Shown here: positions 1-6,612 of the stretch, piece after piece | Position numbering within the stretch: position 1 is the stretch's first letter | Layout: each line of letters begins with the position of its first letter | Assembly (NCBI GenBank): GCA_017516785.1 | Contig: JAFXAV010000073.1 | Span: 1-16,028, forward strand | From: Oscillospiraceae bacterium | GTDB taxonomy: Bacteria > Bacillota_A > Clostridia > Oscillospirales > Oscillospiraceae | DNA length: 16,028 bases | Direction of reading: 5' to 3' | The notes under the pieces: model-generated | What the model saw: only the letters and a program-made list of their open reading frames with translations | The model's database searches: none | Told to the model about the DNA's origin: nothing | Position numbers and translations under genes: made by a program

Positions 1-141
1 GCAGCCCGAAGGGCTGACGGAGGGAGTGTCCTATCGACTTTACGACACTCCCCCAGTCAAAAATCAAAGATTTTTGCCAGCCCCCTCAGGGAGGGGGCCA
101 AGGGTGGCTTCGCCACCGAACACCTCGATAAACTGCAATTT
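1..141. repeat. Dispersed stem-loop repeat, copy 1 (truncated by window start)
   Basis: The segment is nearly the reverse complement of 4071-4210, with only scattered substitutions. It carries the same series of short hairpins: GCCC/GGGC near base 5, a GGGAGTGTC/GACACTCCC pair, an AAAATC/GATTTTT pair, a CCCCCTC/GAGGGGG-type pair, and GGTGGC/GCCACC just before the end. It stops at AAACTGCAATTT (130-141), the terminal motif shared by all four repeats in the window. The other end lies outside the window. No coding sequence is credible here. I see no clear promoter for the downstream thiN gene, so that promoter is either upstream of the window or inside the repeat. Confidence 0.85.
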
Positions 142-168
142 CTACATCAACCAACGGAGGACACCATC

Positions 169-798
169 ATGGGAACCTGTCTAATTGTCTGCGCGGCGGA
201 ATTTGATAAGCTGGCTGCGCCCATCGGGCCGGAGGATTTTGTCCTGGCGGCCGACGGCGGCCTGCGGCATACGGATAAACTAAACATTGTTCCCGACGGC
301 ATCATCGGCGATTTCGACTCCCTGGGCTACATTCCCCAGGGCGCCCAGGTGTTCCCGGTGGAAAAGGACGATACCGATGCCATGCTGGCGGCAAGAAAGG
401 GACTGGAACTTGGCTTCCGGGACTTCATCTTCTACGGCAGTCTGGACGGCCCAAGGCTGGACCACACCATCGCCAATTTCCAGACCCTGCAGTTTCTTGC
501 CGACAACGGAGCCACCGGATATCTCGTCGGAAAAGACTACATCATTACCGTGGTGAAAAATGAGACCATTTCCTTCGATTCCGGTGCCGAGGGCATCCTG
601 TCCCTCTTTTGCCTGGGGCCGGATGCAAAGGGTGTGACCCTGGAAGGACTTTACTATCCTCTGACCGACGGAACCCTCACCAGCGGATTCCCCCTGGGTG
701 TCAGCAACCATTTCACAGGAAAAAACGCGAAAATCACCGTAAAGAATGGCAGTCTTCTTGCCATGTGGGACCGGAAAAACGGCTTTCCCAAACGATAA
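169..798 (+). CDS. thiN: Thiamine pyrophosphokinase
   Basis: This enzyme transfers pyrophosphate from ATP to thiamine, giving thiamine diphosphate, in the cytoplasm. The 209-residue length is normal for the bacterial family. Family motifs are visible: AADGGL (residues 27-32), IIGDFDSL (45-52) and KDDTDAMLA (66-74), which supply the acidic metal and nucleotide binding residues. The C-terminal half has the expected thiamine-binding beta region, including a glycine- and threonine-rich stretch near TDGTLTSGFPLGVSN. The ATG at 169 is supported by GGAGG at 156-160, 8 bases upstream. A MocR-type regulator starts 21 bases after the stop, so the two are probably co-transcribed. No TPP riboswitch is recognisable in the 168 bases upstream, which are mostly repeat. 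Identification rests on the motifs and is secure. Confidence 0.95.
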   Translation: MGTCLIVCAAEFDKLAAPIGPEDFVLAADGGLRHTDKLNIVPDGIIGDFDSLGYIPQGAQVFPVEKDDTDAMLAARKGLELGFRDFIFYGSLDGPRLDHTIANFQTLQFLADNGATGYLVGKDYIITVVKNETISFDSGAEGILSLFCLGPDAKGVTLEGLYYPLTDGTLTSGFPLGVSNHFTGKNAKITVKNGSLLAMWDRKNGFPKR

Positions 799-819
799 CC
801 TTACCCCGGGAGGGATTTT

Positions 820-2184
820 ATGCTGACCTACGAACTGAAAAAATCCCCCGGCGTTCCCCTTTATGAGGCCCTTTACCGCTGCATCCGGGGTGATATTCTC
901 TCAGGCGCTCTGGCTCCCGGGGAGAAGCTGCCCTCCAAGCGAGCCCTGGCCCAGAATTTGGAAGTCAGTAAAATCACCGTGGAAACCGCCTACAGCCAGC
1001 TTCTGGCAGAAGGATACATCCGGGCTGTGGAAAAAGTCGGCTACTTCGTGGAGAAAACGCCCCATCTGACCGTTCCCACTATGCCTGCTGTCCCCGCTGC
1101 TGCCCAGTATGTGGAAGAGCATCTTCTGGACCTGACCGGAAGCCGCCCGGAGCGTTTTCCCTTCTCCGTGTGGAGCCGCCTCCAGCGGGAAGTGATGCTG
1201 GACTACGGCGAAAAACTGCTGCTTCCTCTTCCTCCCCAGGGCATCCCTGAACTACGCCGTGCCATCGCCGACCATCTGACGGCTTTTCGAGGCATGCACG
1301 TGGACCCGGAACGAATTGTGGTGGGAGCCGGTACGGACTTTCTCTACAATTTGCTGATTCAGCTGCTGGGACGGGACAGGGTCTTCGCCGTGGAGGACCC
1401 GGGCTACGGAAAAATCCGGAAAATCTACACAGAGGGCGGTGTCCGGTGTGTCAGCGCATCCATGGACTTTTCCGGCGTGATGCCCGATGCCCTGAAGGAT
1501 GCGGATGTGCTGCATTTTTCCCCCTCCCACCATTTCCCCACGGGTCTGGTGACCCCCATGAGTCGTCGGCTGGAACTACTCCGCTGGGCAGCTGACCGGG
1601 ACGGCTACATCATCGAGGACGACTACGACTCCGAATTCCGCTTCGATGCCCATCCCATGCCCGCCATGACCTCTCTGGACCACAGCGGACGGGTCATCTA
1701 CATGAACACCTTCTCCAAATCCCTGGCCCCCTCCATCCGCATTGGCTACATGATTCTGCCCCCCGCGCTGATGGAAAAATTCCGTGAAAAGCTGGGTTTT
1801 TACAGCTGCACCGTTTCCAGCTTCGAGCAATACACCCTCGCCCGGTTTTTAAGCCGCGGCTATTTCGAAAAGCACATCAACCGGATGCGGAAATTCTACC
1901 GGGCCCGGAGAAATCATGTGGTGGATCTGCTGAACAGCTGCCCAGTTTCCGACAAGCTCACCATCCACGAAGAGGACGCAGGTCTTCACTTTCTTTTGAA
2001 AGTGGACACCGCCATGGATGACGAAGCATTGACACGTTGGTGCGAAAGCCACGGCATCCGGGTCAGAACCCTGGGAAGCTACTATCACAGAGAGGTTCCC
2101 GAAGGCAATCTCCATTATCTGGTGGTCAACTACGCCGGCCTCCGGGAGGAGGATCTGGAACAAATTTTAAGCAATCTGCAATAA
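820..2184 (+). CDS. MocR/PdxR-type GntR regulator with aminotransferase domain
   Basis: A 454-residue fusion of a GntR winged helix-turn-helix (about residues 10-78; LYEALYRCIRGDILSG, then PGEKLPSKRALAQNLEVS) to a fold-type I aminotransferase-like domain (about 105-454). Known MocR proteins use the second domain to sense PLP or an amino compound and activate or repress nearby genes. Landmarks are SPSHHFPTG (234-242), EDDYDSEFR (266-274) and NTFSKSL, whose Lys300 is the expected PLP-binding lysine. The start is supported by GGGAGG just upstream. It lies 21 bases behind thiN rather than divergent from its target, as many MocR regulators are, so the target is not obvious. PdxR (PLP synthesis) is one possibility, but no pdxST genes are present. 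A catalytic aminotransferase role is less likely given the HTH. Confidence 0.93.
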   Translation: MLTYELKKSPGVPLYEALYRCIRGDILSGALAPGEKLPSKRALAQNLEVSKITVETAYSQLLAEGYIRAVEKVGYFVEKTPHLTVPTMPAVPAAAQYVEEHLLDLTGSRPERFPFSVWSRLQREVMLDYGEKLLLPLPPQGIPELRRAIADHLTAFRGMHVDPERIVVGAGTDFLYNLLIQLLGRDRVFAVEDPGYGKIRKIYTEGGVRCVSASMDFSGVMPDALKDADVLHFSPSHHFPTGLVTPMSRRLELLRWAADRDGYIIEDDYDSEFRFDAHPMPAMTSLDHSGRVIYMNTFSKSLAPSIRIGYMILPPALMEKFREKLGFYSCTVSSFEQYTLARFLSRGYFEKHINRMRKFYRARRNHVVDLLNSCPVSDKLTIHEEDAGLHFLLKVDTAMDDEALTRWCESHGIRVRTLGSYYHREVPEGNLHYLVVNYAGLREEDLEQILSNLQ

Positions 2185-2189
2185 AAAGA

Positions 2190-2212
2190 CCCCGGATGGC
2201 TGTCATCCGGGG
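2190..2212. terminator. Bidirectional rho-independent terminator
   Basis: CCCCGGATG (2190-2198) pairs perfectly with CATCCGGGG (2204-2212) around a 5-base loop. On the plus strand it is followed by ATTTTTTC, ending the thiN-mocR unit. On the minus strand the A-run at 2184-2188 gives a short T-run, so it can also end the convergent membrane protein gene that stops at 2219. Confidence 0.9.
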
Positions 2213-2218
2213 ATTTTT

Positions 2219-2623
2219 TCACTTCTTTTTCAGGTCAGCGGAGCAGGCGATCATCATACAGGCCCATAAGAACATGCTCAGCGCCCAATACTGACCGCAG
2301 ACCATAGGGGTTGTGATGACGATCAGCAGGGCATAGAGAATATTGCCCAACACTTCGGAAGCGGCAAAGGACAGGAAATTGGCAATCAACAGAATAACTG
2401 TCAGAACCAGGGACAAAAAAGAGAGATTTCGAATCAGCATCAGAGTCTGGCGATCATTTTCTGCCTTTGCCCGATGCGTTAAGATCATAGGCGGCACAAA
2501 AAAGGCCAGCGCCAGCAGCACCAGAAACACCTTCATGGATGCCTTCGGCTCCGCAATAAAGCCGAAACCGGCGCAGATTACAAACAAACCGCCCCAGAGG
2601 GCGAAGAGGGTGGATTTTTTCAT
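2219..2623 (-). CDS. Small multi-pass membrane protein, function unknown
   Basis: I do not recognise the family. The 134-residue product begins MKKSTLFALW and has hydrophobic segments at about residues 5-24, 31-49, 67-86 and 92-128; the last could be one long or two short helices. A short charged stretch (RAKAENDR, 51-58) lies between the second and third, and the tail is a basic LKKK. I chose the ATG at 2623 over an upstream in-frame ATG at 2680 because AAAGGAG lies at the right distance before it and a promoter sits between the two. The gene is monocistronic, with a shared terminator downstream. It has the look of a general small integral membrane protein. No catalytic motif is visible. Confidence 0.75.
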   Translation of the reverse strand: MKKSTLFALWGGLFVICAGFGFIAEPKASMKVFLVLLALAFFVPPMILTHRAKAENDRQTLMLIRNLSFLSLVLTVILLIANFLSFAASEVLGNILYALLIVITTPMVCGQYWALSMFLWACMMIACSADLKKK

Positions 2624-2651
2624 AGGGAAACTCCTTTGATGGGTTGTGGAT

Positions 2652-2680
2652 ATTCTATCCCATTTAGAAGGAAATGACAA
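2652..2680 (-). promoter_or_regulatory. Sigma-A promoter for the small membrane protein
   Basis: On the minus strand TTGTCA (2675-2680) and TAGAAT (2652-2657) are separated by exactly 17 bases. Each differs from consensus at one position. The -10 lies about 29 bases upstream of the chosen ATG at 2623, which supports that start over the one at 2680. Confidence 0.7.
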
Positions 2681-2694
2681 GTAAACAATTTGAA

Positions 2695-2719
2695 AACCGG
2701 CGTGCTCGGCACGCCGGTT
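2695..2719 (-). terminator. Terminator of the yhcH-DUF89 operon
   Basis: AACCGGCGTGC (2695-2705) and GCACGCCGGTT (2709-2719) form a perfect 11-bp stem with a 3-base loop, just downstream of the DUF89 stop. On the minus strand the stem ends in a short T-run (GGTTTTC), so termination may be incomplete, but the position fits. Confidence 0.75.
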
Positions 2720-2723
2720 CTGC

Positions 2724-3596
2724 TTATTTTCGCTCGCTTACAAGCATGGGGGTGAATTTCGGCTTTCCGAAGACCTTTTCAAAGCGGGAGCACTTCACCA
2801 GGAAGGCATAGTAGACATTGTAGCCACAGCCGAACATGGTTTCCGTATTGCCCATGCCCTTGGCGATGACCACATCGGCAGTTTCAAGAGCCGCTTTGGC
2901 TTCCTGTCCCAGCATATCGATTTCGGTACCTGCGATGCGGGTGCCGTTGTCAATAACCGGGAAGGGAATGCCCATAATGGCCGCATCCTCCCGGGTGGCA
3001 TCATTGAGAGCCGGGGCACCCCGGACGCAGAAGGTGATCTGAATACCCGGGTACTTTTTCTGCAATTCTTCTGCCAGTACCCGGTCGAAACCGATTTCAC
3101 CAGCATTGTCCGTCAGATAGAGAAGCTTTCCGCCCTTCTGAAGGTCTGCGCAAAGCTTAGCATAGACTTCTCTGTCCAGATCCATCTGTTCGCCCCGCTC
3201 CAGAAGCTCATCCAGCTGATCGAAGCTCAGCTCCCCCTGAAGGGCGCCGAAGTCGATGTAATTGCCGAGAATCGCAAACTGCAGACCTGCGTAGACAGAA
3301 TCCTTCGCCTTTTCCACGCGGGTCCGGATCTGGTCCAGCCGGGACAGAACAAAGCGGTTGGAATCCTCTTTTTCCTTCTTAAAGCGGTCTTCATCCACGC
3401 CGTAGCGCTCCTTCAGCAGGTCGGACACCGCGGCGTTCAGAATTGTAAAGGATTTTTCTGCGGAAACGCCCTGATAAAGGCGCATCAGATCCTTGGTAAA
3501 TTCAATGGCCTGTTCCTCTGTGCCCAGTTCCCGGGCTGTGGCGATGTTGCGCTTCAGATGGCAGAGGATACAATCTGTATCAAAGGGGATACTCAT
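2724..3596 (-). CDS. DUF89 / ARMT1-like metal-dependent damage-control phosphatase
   Basis: DUF89 proteins are metal-dependent phosphatases that remove damaged or excess phosphorylated metabolites such as sugar phosphates; the exact substrate differs by subfamily. The 290-residue length and motifs fit the CxxC-bearing prokaryotic subgroup: Cys9 and Cys12 in CILCHLKRN, GNYID (111-115), DNAGEIGFD (163-171, metal-binding Asp/Asn) and KGMGNTE (246-252). A charged, helix-rich stretch between about residues 60 and 100 is also typical. The start at 3596 overlaps the upstream yhcH-like stop by four bases (ATGA on the minus strand), so translation of the two is probably coupled. That links this phosphatase to a sugar-binding or sugar-epimerising partner. 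Substrate cannot be read from sequence. Confidence 0.88.
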   Translation of the reverse strand: MSIPFDTDCILCHLKRNIATARELGTEEQAIEFTKDLMRLYQGVSAEKSFTILNAAVSDLLKERYGVDEDRFKKEKEDSNRFVLSRLDQIRTRVEKAKDSVYAGLQFAILGNYIDFGALQGELSFDQLDELLERGEQMDLDREVYAKLCADLQKGGKLLYLTDNAGEIGFDRVLAEELQKKYPGIQITFCVRGAPALNDATREDAAIMGIPFPVIDNGTRIAGTEIDMLGQEAKAALETADVVIAKGMGNTETMFGCGYNVYYAFLVKCSRFEKVFGKPKFTPMLVSERK

Positions 3597-4027
3597 ACCT
3601 TCAGCTTCACAACGACCTTGACGAAGTCATTGGGAGCTTCCAGATGACGGCCGGGCATGTGGGCATCTTCGGGGAAGGCAACATAGCAGATACCTTCAGG
3701 GATGGTGATGTACTCAAAGTTGCCGGAGTACTTGCCCACGTCCTTGGCTTCATCGAATTCGCCGGTGGATTCACAGTCAGCGAGGTCTGCCCAACCCATG
3801 ACTTCCTGGCCCTTGACGATGTACTGAATGTCCAGATACTTCCGGTGAGCCTCAGCCACGTCGGGAGCCTTGGTGGTGCCAACAGCCACGAAGAAGCGGT
3901 TGCCGTCGGACAGGGGATAGGTCTTGGCTTCGAAGTCAGTCAGGGCATTGACAGCTTCCACAGCTTCCTCCAGACCGGGCAGGACAGGGGCGTAGCGCAT
4001 GATGTCTTTCCAGGGGCAAATGATCAT
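3593..4027 (-). CDS. YhcH/YjgK/YiaL family (DUF386) beta-barrel sugar protein
   Basis: A 144-residue cupin-like protein. The family includes E. coli YhcH from the sialic acid operon and is thought to act on or bind sugars (anomer or epimer handling). Conserved landmarks are GNRFFVAVGTT (42-52), EAHRKYLDIQYIVKGQE (59-75, with His61) and FPEDAHMPG (118-126, with His123); the histidines and nearby acids are the likely metal or substrate ligands. Start: the ATG at 4027 follows GAAAGGAAG at good spacing. A longer reading frame continues upstream to about 4219, but there it only translates the intergenic repeat, so I reject it. First gene of a two-gene unit with DUF89, overlapping it by 4 bases. 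No other sugar genes are nearby, and the promoter is not clear. Confidence 0.88.
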   Translation of the reverse strand: MIICPWKDIMRYAPVLPGLEEAVEAVNALTDFEAKTYPLSDGNRFFVAVGTTKAPDVAEAHRKYLDIQYIVKGQEVMGWADLADCESTGEFDEAKDVGKYSGNFEYITIPEGICYVAFPEDAHMPGRHLEAPNDFVKVVVKLKV

Positions 4028-4067
4028 AATAATGACTTCCTTTCTGTGTGTTGGTATGTATCGGATG

Positions 4068-4323
4068 GTCAAATTGCAGTTTGTAGAGCTGTTTGGTGGC
4101 GAAGCCACCCTCGGCCCCCTCTTTGAGGGGGCTGGCAAAAATCTCTGATTTTTGACTGGGGGAGTGTCGTAAAGTCCATAGGACACTCCCTCCGTCAGCC
4201 CTTCGGGCTGCCACCTCACCCAAAGGGACTAAGCGTCCGTAAGCCGCGATGCGGCAACGGTCGCTAAGCCTCAGAGAGGGAGGCAAGTGTACTGTGCAGC
4301 TGCTCACCAAACTGCAATTTGAC
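4068..4323. repeat. Dispersed stem-loop repeat, copy 2, with perfect 16-bp inverted ends
   Basis: The element runs from GTCAAATTGCAGTTTG (4068-4083) to its exact reverse complement CAAACTGCAATTTGAC (4308-4323). The left 140 bases match copy 1 in inverse orientation. Visible hairpins include GGTGGC/GCCACC (4095-4109), GCCCCCTC/GAGGGGGC (4114-4132), AAAAATC/GATTTTT (4137-4153), a GGGAGTGTC/GACACTCCC pair (about 4160-4189) and CAGCCC/GGGCTG (4196-4210). The right 110 bases (4211-4323) have no counterpart in the visible part of copy 1. It fills the whole gap between the yhcH-like gene and the HAD gene and ends 2 bases before the HAD stop codon. No protein gene is inside. Confidence 0.88.
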
Positions 4324-4325
4324 AA

Positions 4326-4949
4326 TTACAACGATAATAAATCCTCAAATTTATCAATGGTTTCCCAGTAGTGGGTCACCTGGCCGAAGCCGTAGGTGCA
4401 GAAAATGAAGGGGATACCAGCCATGTCGGAGGCATCCAGGTCGCCCTGGGTATCGCCGATGTAGCAGGCGGAAGTGATGCCATGGGCATCCATCAGCCGC
4501 TTGATGGTCTCGCCCTTGCAGGTGCCGGTGTCGCCGAAGCAGAGGTGGCCGGAGAAGAACTCCGAAAGGCCCAGCTTTTCGATGCAGAGCTCCGGATAGC
4601 CGCACTGGCTGTTGCTGACGATGAAGAGCCGGTGGTTCTTGGCAAGTTCTGCCAGGGTTTCCTTTACCTTTGGGTAGCCGATTTTACATTCATTCTCTTC
4701 CAGATAGCGGTTTTCGGTGGCCATGCACCGCTCCATCAGCTCGTAACGCTGAGGAACAGGAATGGTATCAAAGAGGGCATCGCCGATTTCGGTCATCACC
4801 TTGCCAAAAAGGGACTTGAGCCGCTCCGCGTCGGTGCAGAGATGGTCGAGACCTTCCGCTCTAAGCTGAATGTTGTAACCTTCTGCAACCAGGGCACGGG
4901 AATCCCAGAGGGTGCCGTCAATATCAAAAATCAAGCTTTCAAACTCCAT
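4326..4949 (-). CDS. HAD-superfamily phosphatase (phosphoglycolate phosphatase-like)
   Basis: A 207-residue cytoplasmic HAD hydrolase with a small helical cap. Motif I is FDIDGTLWDS with Asp9 as nucleophile and Asp11 as acid/base. Motif II is VSNSQ (111-115), motif III is Lys145 in TGTCKGETIK, and motif IV is IGDTQGDLDAS (164-174) with Asp166 and Asp170. The helical insertion at about residues 18-85 is a C1 cap, as in phosphoglycolate phosphatase and PpaX relatives. Substrate is not determined by these motifs. The ATG at 4949 is one base after the murI stop, and GGAGG lies within the end of murI, so the two are surely co-translated from one mRNA. The stop codon abuts a repeat element. Confidence 0.9.
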   Translation of the reverse strand: MEFESLIFDIDGTLWDSRALVAEGYNIQLRAEGLDHLCTDAERLKSLFGKVMTEIGDALFDTIPVPQRYELMERCMATENRYLEENECKIGYPKVKETLAELAKNHRLFIVSNSQCGYPELCIEKLGLSEFFSGHLCFGDTGTCKGETIKRLMDAHGITSACYIGDTQGDLDASDMAGIPFIFCTYGFGQVTHYWETIDKFEDLLSL

Positions 4950-4950
4950 A

Positions 4951-5721
4951 TCACTTTGCCTCCAAAAGTTTGCGGCAGAGGGCCGGGATTTTTTCGTCGG
5001 GGGAACTGTTGATAAAAGCCACTTCGCCTTCACCGTCTCTTAACAGGCCGCGTTTTTCCAGGCGGCGTTTGGTCTCCCGGGCGGTACCCTTACCGCCGTG
5101 GACGATTTCAATATGCTCGCCCAAAATCCGGCGGATTCTTCTCGTCACGAATGGATAATGGGTGCATCCCAGTACCAGCGCATCCAGCTTTCCCCGGTAG
5201 GGGCCCAGAAGCTGTTCCAGAAGGGTATCCATTTCCTCACTGTCATTCTTTCCCGCTTCAATCAGCTGCACCACCCCGGGGGCGGGGATTTTGGCAACGG
5301 TGCAGTTTTCGTCAAAGCGGTGCATCAGCAGGTCGAATTTTTCTTCCCGGAGGGTCACTTCCGTGGCCATGACACCGATGGAGCCATGGGGAAAATGGTC
5401 CGCTGCCACCTTCAGGGCGGGCTCGATGCCGATGACAATCAGGTCGGGGTAGGTTTCCCGCAGCAGGCCAATGGCTGCGGCAGTAGCCGTATTGCAGGCA
5501 ACCACCAGCGCCTTGATTGGGTATTCACTTTGCAGTTTTTCCGCCGCTGCCAGAGTCAGGGTTCTGACTTCTTCCGTGGTGCGGCTGCCGTAGGGGGCGT
5601 TGGCGGAGTCGCCGTAGTAGAGGTAGCGCTCCGAGGGCATCAGCTTCCGCAGCTGCCGCAGAACGCTGATGCCGCCCACACCGGAATCAAACACGGCAAT
5701 ATAATCATTGGGGGTGTACAT
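4951..5721 (-). CDS. murI: Glutamate racemase
   Basis: Converts L-glutamate to D-glutamate for peptidoglycan stem peptides, in the cytoplasm, without a cofactor. The 256-residue protein shows the full signature: FDSGVGG (11-17), YYGDSANAPYG (35-45), catalytic Cys76 in VACNTATAAA, and the second catalytic Cys186 in LVLGCTHYPF (182-191). I chose ATG 5721 (MYTPNDYIAVFDSG) because the frame upstream, although open to 5805, translates repeat DNA. The ribosome site is weak: AAAGGA lies some 14 bases back. The mRNA leader crosses repeat copy 3. A HAD phosphatase follows directly. The link to cell-wall synthesis matches the mre genes elsewhere in the window, but they are separate transcription units. 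Confidence 0.95.
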   Translation of the reverse strand: MYTPNDYIAVFDSGVGGISVLRQLRKLMPSERYLYYGDSANAPYGSRTTEEVRTLTLAAAEKLQSEYPIKALVVACNTATAAAIGLLRETYPDLIVIGIEPALKVAADHFPHGSIGVMATEVTLREEKFDLLMHRFDENCTVAKIPAPGVVQLIEAGKNDSEEMDTLLEQLLGPYRGKLDALVLGCTHYPFVTRRIRRILGEHIEIVHGGKGTARETKRRLEKRGLLRDGEGEVAFINSSPDEKIPALCRKLLEAK

Positions 5722-5749
5722 AGTTTCACCGACTGTCCTTTGGATTGGG

Positions 5750-5931
5750 GTGAATTGCAGTTTGTCGAGCTGCCAGAAGCAGCGAATGCATAATGCGAAA
5801 TGCAAAATGCGAAATGATTGTGTCGGCTTTGCCGACTATTTCAAATCATTCCCGGAGGGAATACCTAAATTTTGCATTCTGCATTTTGAATTTTGCATTT
5901 CAGGCAACAGCCTGACAAACTGCAATTTGAC
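5750..5931. repeat. Dispersed repeat, copy 3: same ends, different interior
   Basis: It begins AATTGCAGTTTGTCGAGC (left end from about 5750) and ends CAAACTGCAATTTGAC (5916-5931), the same inverted ends as copy 2. The interior is unrelated to copies 1 and 2; it consists of the TGCAAAATGC-type inverted repeat described separately at 5785-5899. It occupies most of the 316-base gap between the murI start and the hydrolase start; the rest (5932-6037) holds a promoter and leader. No open reading frame inside is credible. Confidence 0.8.
5785..5899. mobile_element. ORF-less inverted-repeat element related to the four-helix-bundle cassette
   Basis: Left arm 5785-5817 is a string of AATGC(A/G)(T/A)A units, and right arm 5868-5899 is its imperfect inverse (AATTTTGCATTCTGCATT). 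The right arm differs from the right arm at 11671-11702 at only 2 of 32 positions. The left arm differs from 11280-11312 at about 5 of 33. Between the arms is a small hairpin: AATGATT/AATCATT outside GTCGGC ttt GCCGAC (5824-5838). The whole 115 bases can fold back on itself. It contains no gene, so it looks like a deleted or non-autonomous form of the cassette. Confidence 0.65.
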
Positions 5932-5976
5932 TTTCTCATTATTTTATCAAAAACCCACGTCGGTTTCAATGCTTCG

Positions 5977-6005
5977 TTGACTATTTCCCCGGAATTTGAT
6001 ATGGT
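5977..6005 (+). promoter_or_regulatory. Extended -10 sigma-A promoter for the nicotinamidase-like gene
   Basis: TTGACT (5977-5982) and TATGGT (6000-6005) are separated by exactly 17 bases, and TG at 5997-5998 gives an extended -10. It lies 33 bases before the start codon, outside the repeat that ends at 5931. Confidence 0.65.
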
Positions 6006-6037
6006 AATGATAAGAAACCACCTTAGGAGGTACTGTT

Positions 6038-6571
6038 ATGAACCGTTATCTGTTTGTCATCGATTATCAAAATGATTTTGTGGACGGCGCGCTGGGTTTC
6101 CCCGGCGCAGAAAAGCTGGACGAAAAAATCGCCGCCAAGGTAAGAGCCTACGGCCCCGGAAAGGTCCTCTTCACCCGGGATACCCATTTTGAAAACTACC
6201 TGCAGACCCGGGAGGGCCGGAATCTGCCCGTGGTTCACTGCATCAAAGGTACCCCCGGCTGGGAAATCTACGGCGAGACCGCAAAAGTCCTGAAAGAAGT
6301 GGAGGCCAAAGCCATCGATAAGCTGGTTTTCGGCATGGACATTACGGACCCTGCCACCGCCGCGGTGCTGCCGGAATCCGCCGATGAAATCGAACTGGTG
6401 GGTCTGGTCAGCAATATCTGCGTGGTTTCCAACGCCGTGGTGCTTCAGAGCAAGTATCCCGAAGCCACCATCATTGTGGATGCATCCTGCACCGACTCCT
6501 TCGACAAGAGTCTCAACGAAAAGGTGCTGGATGTTCTTGCAGGCTTCCAGGTGACCATCATTAACCGATAA
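6038..6571 (+). CDS. Cysteine hydrolase, isochorismatase/nicotinamidase superfamily
   Basis: A 177-residue cytoplasmic hydrolase. The catalytic triad can be placed: Asp9 in FVIDYQNDF, Lys95 in DKLVFGMD and Cys128 in VSNICVVSNAV. A metal site like that of nicotinamidase is suggested by Asp48 and His50 in TRDTHFENY and His67 in PVVHCIKGTPGWE. The GTPGWE stretch is typical of the nicotinamidase branch, which turns nicotinamide into nicotinate for NAD salvage; other amidase substrates are possible, so I give no gene symbol. The start is supported by TAGGAGG about 8 bases upstream. The gene is monocistronic with its own promoter and a hairpin terminator. No other NAD genes are nearby. Confidence 0.88.
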   Translation: MNRYLFVIDYQNDFVDGALGFPGAEKLDEKIAAKVRAYGPGKVLFTRDTHFENYLQTREGRNLPVVHCIKGTPGWEIYGETAKVLKEVEAKAIDKLVFGMDITDPATAAVLPESADEIELVGLVSNICVVSNAVVLQSKYPEATIIVDASCTDSFDKSLNEKVLDVLAGFQVTIINR

Positions 6572-6576
6572 AAAAA

Positions 6577-6598
6577 GGGCACTCCCAAAGGAGTGCCC
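6577..6598. terminator. Bidirectional terminator between convergent genes
   Basis: GGGCACTCC (6577-6585) and GGAGTGCCC (6590-6598) form a perfect 9-bp stem with loop CAAA. On the plus strand a T-run follows after a short gap (CACTTTTTC). On the minus strand the A-run at 6570-6576 supplies a strong T-run for the DUF1508 gene. Confidence 0.88.
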
Positions 6599-6612
6599 TG
6601 CACTTTTTCAGA

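Noticed and set aside
1..168. TPP riboswitch in front of thiN
   Set aside because: The hairpins present match the dispersed repeat; I see no conserved thi-box core.
4028..4219. N-terminal extension of the YhcH-like protein
   Set aside because: The extra 64 codons translate repeat copy 2; the ATG at 4027 has a good ribosome site and gives the family's usual length.
4308..4340. Outward TTGAC at repeat ends as mobile promoters
   Set aside because: The ends read outward as TTTGAC, which resembles a -35 box, but none of the three visible cases has a reasonable -10 at 16-18 bases.
5722..5805. N-terminal extension of glutamate racemase
   Set aside because: It translates repeat DNA (copy 3). The racemase fold begins at about residue 7 after the ATG at 5721.
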